Below are positions 58,081 to 64,000 of a DNA stretch of 64,000 nucleotides, in pieces. Source of the stretch: Oxyruncus cristatus (lineage: Eukaryota > Chordata > Aves > Passeriformes > Cotingidae). The notes under the pieces are model-generated. The model saw only the letters and a list, made by a program, of their open reading frames with translations, did not search any database and was not told where the DNA came from. The position numbers were made by a program, and so were the translations under genes. Location of the stretch: positions 117,998-181,997 of the forward strand of contig VXAY01002605.1 of NCBI GenBank assembly GCA_013399855.1. Direction: 5' to 3'. Within the stretch, counting starts at the first letter, position 1; every line of letters starts with the position of its first letter.

Positions 58081-58795
58081 CATATGACAAACATCTGTTT
58101 CACTGCAAGGAATGAGAGGGCATACCCACAGGTACTGAACACAAATCATGTAGGAAATCTTGGGGCAGGTTCATTAACCGTGACTCCTGGAAAGGACACA
58201 AGACCCGAATTTCCATTTGATGCAACAGCCCATGCAAGACTATGATGGAATTTCTGTGAAATCTGTGAAAATCCGGAGCAGTCAAGGAGATGGGGAACGT
58301 AACAGCAACAGACCAGCAGGTACCTTTACAGCAGCATTGTTATGCAACAAAATTCCATAAACATTTCCTCTCCTGAGGACTCAAAACTATGGCTTTAGAA
58401 GACAGAACAACATAACTAAAATGTCGTAACTAACTTACACTGCTAGCATTAAACTTTAATTTACTTTATTTCATCAGCCTCTTATATTATTCCCAATATT
58501 ATGCCATGGTATTTTCCTCCTTTGTTTAAAAAACAGCATAGCTTCAAGACACATTTCAGGGGAACCCAACAAATATAAGTCTGAGTGAGCACTCAGTGAA
58601 TCATGGGAGAATCCCTGTGATTAAGAAAAGCAGGAAACAGAATATGTGAGATTTCAGCAAAGTTATCAAGAATTCATGAGTACACATGGGTGTGATTCAA
58701 ATGGCTGAGGTTATCTCAGACTCAGGCACATTGGACAGTGTGTGTGAACGAACCAAGACCATCTGCCACCCACAAAGAGAAAAATGTACATCTAT

Positions 58796-58830
58796 CTAGA
58801 GCAGGGCGCTTCCAAACCTTTCTGAAAAAG
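58796..58830 (+). mobile_element. Possible 5' terminal end of a hAT-type DNA transposon
   Basis: The string 'tagagcagggcgcttccaaa' followed by CCTTTCTG resembles the terminal inverted repeat of amniote hAT elements, which commonly reads CAGGGGTTCTCAAACTTTT preceded by an 8 bp target duplication often like CTAGAGCA. No matching end or 8 bp duplicate was located, so it could be a chance match. Confidence 0.3.
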
Positions 58831-61800
58831 CTCCAAGGTGGGATCCCAGCATTTTGGAAGGTTGTGTAAAGCACAGATACCTTATTCAGTTCCTCTTCCA
58901 GGTGACACCACAGCTCTGAGAAACAGAGAATGGAGAAGAAATATAAATTTGTCAAGGTGTGTCTCAATGACAACACAAAGAACACCTGGAGGGATGGCTG
59001 CTATTACCTGTTCTTCAGGACAATGGGAAAATTGTGATCATATGTTATCTCTCAGGAATACCGCAAAGAAGAGGACATTCAAAATTGCATTTGGACACTA
59101 TATGGAGCAACCCAAATGATTATAATCTAATTTTACCATAAAGATCAGGTTAATATCTGCATATCAGAGTCTGTTTAATAAACACTCTTGACCACTTCAG
59201 TACCTCTCTCATTTACCACCCTTCCACCTCTGCACTGTGCAAGAACCAAAATGCCCAGGGATGAGGTTGGTGTGGAGTAGCTGCATTTTGAGCTGTTCTT
59301 CTCAGAAATTATTTTTTTATTATTATTTTTCTTGTACAGTCCTCAGGGACTCCTTGGGGCAGGTTGCTGTAGCTACAAGGAGAGCACCACTGTGTGCACA
59401 AGGCATGGCAGCAATAAAGAGCAGTTGAACCTGCTCTTGCAGAGCCCATGTTTCTCCACTTCTGCATTTTTGACTGCCCGATTTTTGTTGTTGTTGATGG
59501 TGTTTGAAGATTAAATGTTATGTACAGCAACAGATGTTAGTGATCTCATTTGGAGCTGAATATCTTTTTACACATGGTTTGGTTGTGCACCAGGGGCCAA
59601 GAACTTTGGCTGCCGATAAGCAAAATCAAAATCCGTTTTAACTGGCACATTGAGTCCACTGTCTATGAACATTCACGTTAAGAGAATGAGATCAAATCTG
59701 CCAAGGGACATTATTATGTCATGAAATATATTTGTCCAGCACAAAAGAATGACTGGAAAAGATTGGGAAAGTGGTGATTGTGGAGCTATGTATCAGTGGC
59801 CTAAATTTGCTCAAAAGCTCCACTAATTGGAAGCACACACTATCTTGGGGAATAGGGAGTCAAAAATATATGTAAAGAAAACACTCAAAAAAAAGGAGGC
59901 AAAGGCATCCTTCAAGAAATAAAGAAAGGAAATACTAGAACTTGGCAGCTGCTGCCCTGCTTTGATTGAGTGGGTGGCAGCAATTAAAGGGCAATGCCAA
60001 AAAGATCAGTGTTAGACAGGATGAGATTTTCCTAGGAATATGAAAAACAGGCCAGGAAACAGAAATGCTGCAACACTGATTGATGTTTTTCAAGCTGTCA
60101 CAGATTTTTGACGTAAATACCCATAGATAGCAAAAGAAGGGAATCACCAGGAAGATATCCCAGGAGCTGCTGTTACAAGTAATGTATTTAAGGATCTACA
60201 TTACTATTGTTAGTAACATGGGAGCTGTGTTTTCTTTGGAACAGTGAAGGAAGCAGCTTGAGAAGGAAACGTAAGGTTTCAAGGCATGAAGATGCAACTT
60301 TTGCATCAAACTGCTTTTGATGGATTAAAAACTGAAATTAGTTGATTTAAAAAAAGGCTGCAAATATTTGACTTGTTTTGGGGGAAACCCCTGTGAATAT
60401 CACACACCTTTGCAAACTGCATTCAGACTGTAAGAAAAATATATTTCTCAAAGAAGCAAGACAAGGAGTAAGAATCTAGATGCTATTAAATGGTATCTTA
60501 GAAAGAACCATGGGTAAACCATACAACAGCATTAAGCTTTCTGAATAACCCAGTGCGATTTCCTATATATTTGTCAGCCTTAGTTCACATCTACAGGAGT
60601 GTTTCTATCCTTCCATTGCTCCACTCACTTTTAGACAACACGTGATCTCTGAAAATGTGTGAAGGAAGCAGGGAGTGAATATAATTACAATGATTTAGGT
60701 ATCTTATTCATCTAGCAGTAAGTCATCCTAGTGACCCAGAGAGTCCATCAGGTGTCTTTCTACTGAATGCAGTGAGCTAACAAAAGCGATATCCAAAGCA
60801 TATCCATGTCTCTTCTAACAGGACAAGAGAAAAATGACACTTTCTCCTCCCCAAATCCAAATTCAAAAAGCCACCTAAATCCCAAACCTACATTTATATT
60901 CACTAGAAGAGGACAATTTCCTTCCAGATCCCTTCCCAAAGGAGCAGGATCTCTGCTGTGTCCATGCGGTAGAACACAGAGACCAGCAGTGTCCCCACAA
61001 ATACCCCAGATATCTGCTCAGCCTCATATGAGCACCAGTGTGAACAGACTGATGATCAGGGCAAAGAAAATGTTTTCCCCGGAGGTCTATTGACATATGA
61101 GTAGATATCATGGAGAGAGTCCCCTTGACTTCAAGGTTCACTATACACAGTCAGCACTGTCAGAACCAAGCTCTTCTTCCAGAGGCAAATGAGGTTTAAT
61201 GGCACAGTGCTGGAAAAGCCCTTTTGTGTCTCCTTGGTGTGAAGCACAGTATTATTCTCGGAATTGCAAACCTGTTCTTTGGTTAGAATAAAAACATTTG
61301 ATTGTGTTTGGCTGTGAGAACATTGTGATTAGCTATACTGTCCATGATTAATGTTAGCCTTTCAAAATGTTGTTTTCCTTTGTGCTATGTAAATAAAGCT
61401 TCTTCCCAGTGTTGCTGAAATCCTGGCTCTCATTATGCATGGCAAAGGAGAGGTTGATGATGCTTTATGATCTTTAGAAAGCACCACAGACATTTCTGGA
61501 ACATGAAATCAAAAGTAAGAGCAAGTAGCATCAAAATGTTCTTTGAGCTACTTTCTATAATCACAACATGAAAGTTCTTTTTCATTTAGTGTATGTGAAC
61601 AGCGTTCAAAGCAAAATAAAAATAATTCTGAAATTGAGTCTTTTTTTTCTGGAATGGATTTAGAGTCTTGGAATAGAGTAAAAGTAAAACCTTCTTTTCA
61701 TGACAACTGAGTTTGAGTATTGGATTTCTTATTTGATGTGACATCTCATCACAAGATCCTCCAGGCCCTGTTCATGGATCACCTTTAAAATATAAACATC

Positions 61801-62189
61801 CTAATATTATAGTTCTTCTATTTCTCTGTGATAGTAATAATTGGCTTTCACATCAACTTCTTGGAAGGAAAACCAGAAAGGTCCACAACTTTTTCTATCA
61901 TGTACATCTCTTAGAAAAAGGCAATCTTGAAGACTTTCCCTCCCACTGGGAACTACATCATTTTACAGTGGCAAAGACACTGCTGCTGCCTTTCACAGAA
62001 AGGGTTTTTGAACAAAGTCTGGGAAAAGGGACAATTCTTCAGGCAGAATGGGGCTGCATGACTACATTGACTCCTGCCAGGCAAATCATCAGGTGATGAT
62101 ATGTTTCTGACCAGTGAATTTCTCTGAACATGATTTAATAGCTGAACCAAAGCATGAAAAAATTCTCAGTATCAGACAAATCTCATCAG

Positions 62190-62232
62190 ACTTTCAGATC
62201 TGTGAATCACAGTTTGGAAACTGGTGATTTGA
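62190..62232 (-). mobile_element. Possible terminal end of a hAT-type DNA transposon, reverse orientation
   Basis: On the minus strand the segment reads 'accagtttccaaactgtga' and then TTCACAGATCTG, close to the common hAT end CAGTGGTTCCCAAACTGTGG and following GTCCGCGGACC. The first part has lost two bases. The partner end is not recognisable, and it does not match the string at 58796 well enough to be the same element. Confidence 0.33.
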
Positions 62233-64000
62233 TCCATCTTCCATCCTGTCTAAAAACTGATCGTACCTCATCCCGAAGTGGCCCAATGAACGAGGTTTGG
62301 GCAATATGGGAGATCCAAAGTATTAAGATCTTACGGTTTACTGAATAGCAGTGTGATGCACTTGATTTAGATGACACCAAGAAAGCATCTCATTTTTAGG
62401 AAATCAAAAGGCACACTGCCTTCCAGAAAATAAAAATGCTTATATCAAAATAAAAGGGAGCGCCCTCAATTTTGTTATTAGCCTGAAGAGTAGGACTAGA
62501 CATGGAGACACTTCTGCAGGAGATTTTAAAGCTGAGATGCAAACACAGCCTTGTTTGCTTTAGAAATGTGGTAACTTAGAGATATGTAACTTAGAGACAA
62601 GTTATGCATAACCAAGCACCAAGAGACTGAAATTCAACCTATCATTCAATAAAGCTTTTCCTATTTTATGCCAACATAAGTCAGTCCTATTCTCCTGACC
62701 ATCCAGGACCTTCCCAGACCCAGATAGTATGCCTTTGATCCTCTCTACATTCCCCTCTGTCCTCTCCAATACAACAAATACCATTTCAAAAACTATTCCC
62801 TCAAAACATTTTGTTTCTTCTTTGCTGCACCCTACCTGGGAAAACATGTTCTGAACTGATGTCCAGGCATCCTAGTTCATGCTGTCATGTCTTCAAATCA
62901 GGAAGATTATTTTTTTAAAGGATTGCACATTCTTTGAAATGGAAATCCTTTACATGCTCGGGTTAAAAAAACCCCAACAGCCAGAAGTCAGTGGACTGTC
63001 ACAATAGACCCCCTTGACTTTTCAGAAACTTGTCATGAAGGACATAACCTGACTGCTTTCCTGTTTCACATATCTCCCAGCAGTAAGTTGCTGATTAGGG
63101 CTGAGAACACAGGACTGTAACTAATCTGAAATGAAGGAAAACATTTAACCTACAGTCCCTCATACTCAGAACAAATAACTGTCTCTGTGGCCCTTGCACA
63201 TGTTTGATGGAGTCAAAACCAGGTTATTGATAAAGAAAAACTCCATAAAAATGAACACACTCCAATCAGTCTTCTGGAACTACAACATCAAGAGGAGATG
63301 CCAGTCAAGAAGCTAATATTAAACCTGTAAATCTTTACCTATTTAGGATGCTTTAATCATTTCCTATGAATTAATACCATAAAAAGTGATTTATAACTTA
63401 AGGAGGAAGATCCTTATAACCATTAATACACAAATTCAACCAACAGACATTTGCAAATTACAGATTCACTGGAGCTGTGTGTTGCTCAACAGAAAACCAA
63501 TCCTGTCCCCTTCTCTGCAGGGAAAGCAGGGCTTCAAATGATGGTAGAGGTGCAGTTTCATCGGTGCTGCATTCAAGGCAACCTCTTTACACAGTCTTTC
63601 TTCAACAGATGGTCTTCTTAATTTGGTACAAGATAAATGATTTATAGACAACCCTCAGCAACATGTGGAGTGCTTAAGGTGTCAGATGAAGCAATAAACA
63701 AATGGGAGAGTAATGCTCTCTTAACAAACAAATTCTCTAACCTTTCAGGGATTGCTATGACCCTGCTGGTCCTACACATACATCTGAGAGAAAATATAAA
63801 ATTATTTCAGGCGGGTCTTTTACCATGGAAAAGATATTTTATTTTTTTGTCTGCTTGTGTTGCAAATTATTAATGGTAGTTAACAAGAACATTTAAGCAT
63901 AAAATCCCAGCTATGTTGAGCTTGTCAGAAACAGGTTTGCATGTAGTCTGTCTACCGCAGTCTTCAGTACACCTAGAGATGCTCTGGCTGTTTCTTCCTA

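Larger units (their letters stand above)
58081..64000. other. Unique sequence with possible hAT-type ends; no gene seen
   Basis: Besides two hAT-like terminal strings (58796-58830 and 62190-62232), a 15 bp two-copy tandem (GTAACTTAGAGATAT-type) lies at 62571-62600. Open frames are all under 96 codons; that at 60806-61093 has a counterpart on the minus strand at 60875-61141 and no domain. No RNA gene or coding exon was recognised up to the end of the window. Confidence 0.45.

Noticed and set aside
1..64000. Searched by eye for CRISPR arrays, tRNA cloverleaf boxes, rRNA and operon-like gene spacing.
   Set aside because: No regularly spaced direct repeats, paired A/B boxes with cloverleaf potential, rRNA landmarks or prokaryotic gene structure were found; the sequence is vertebrate nuclear in character.

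Overview
This window looks like a non-coding stretch of a bird nuclear genome. Four things point there. The base composition is moderately AT-rich with sparse CpG. No open frame above about 134 codons is seen on either strand. Short microsatellites and A or T tracts are scattered throughout. The clearest repeat, at 16411-16584, is a 3' end of chicken repeat 1 (CR1) of the avian kind, ending in degenerate ATTCTATG-like octamers. I recognise no protein-coding exon, no rRNA, tRNA or other RNA gene, no CRISPR array and no intact mobile element. The window could be a gene desert or the inside of a very long intron; the sequence alone does not decide. No alignment or database was available, so repeat family names rest on recall of consensus sequences.

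Layout. The first 8.3 kb is the richest part. It opens on a splice-donor-like AG|GTAAGA followed by a CpG-bearing 420 bp, then an old CR1 relic (2190-2830), then three blocks that keep CpGs and homeobox/POU-like motifs (4800-5280, 6830-7130, 7690-8300) and look like conserved regulatory DNA. From 9.6 to 10.1 kb a relic of an L1/Tx1-type LINE reverse transcriptase on the minus strand sits next to a MIR-like SINE. From 14 to 49 kb the background is old unique sequence. It carries many decayed pieces of a palindromic repeat family whose core reads like CCATTGACTTCAATGGG, a second reverse-transcriptase relic (23065-23150), a second MIR (33383-33480), a nested hairpin around a CT/CA microsatellite (27616-27688) and an 80 bp tandem duplication (36758-36920). 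From 51 to 58 kb there is a short tandem duplication that places two Grainyhead-type AACYGGTT sites 52 bp apart beside a stem-loop, followed by two more CpG-retaining blocks. The last 6 kb holds possible hAT-type transposon ends and otherwise nothing I can name.

No new biological system was found. The points most worth checking are the palindromic repeat family, the two LINE relics of a lineage unusual for birds, the paired Grainyhead-like sites, the nested hairpin and the putative conserved blocks. All regulatory calls are inferences from CpG retention and motif content.
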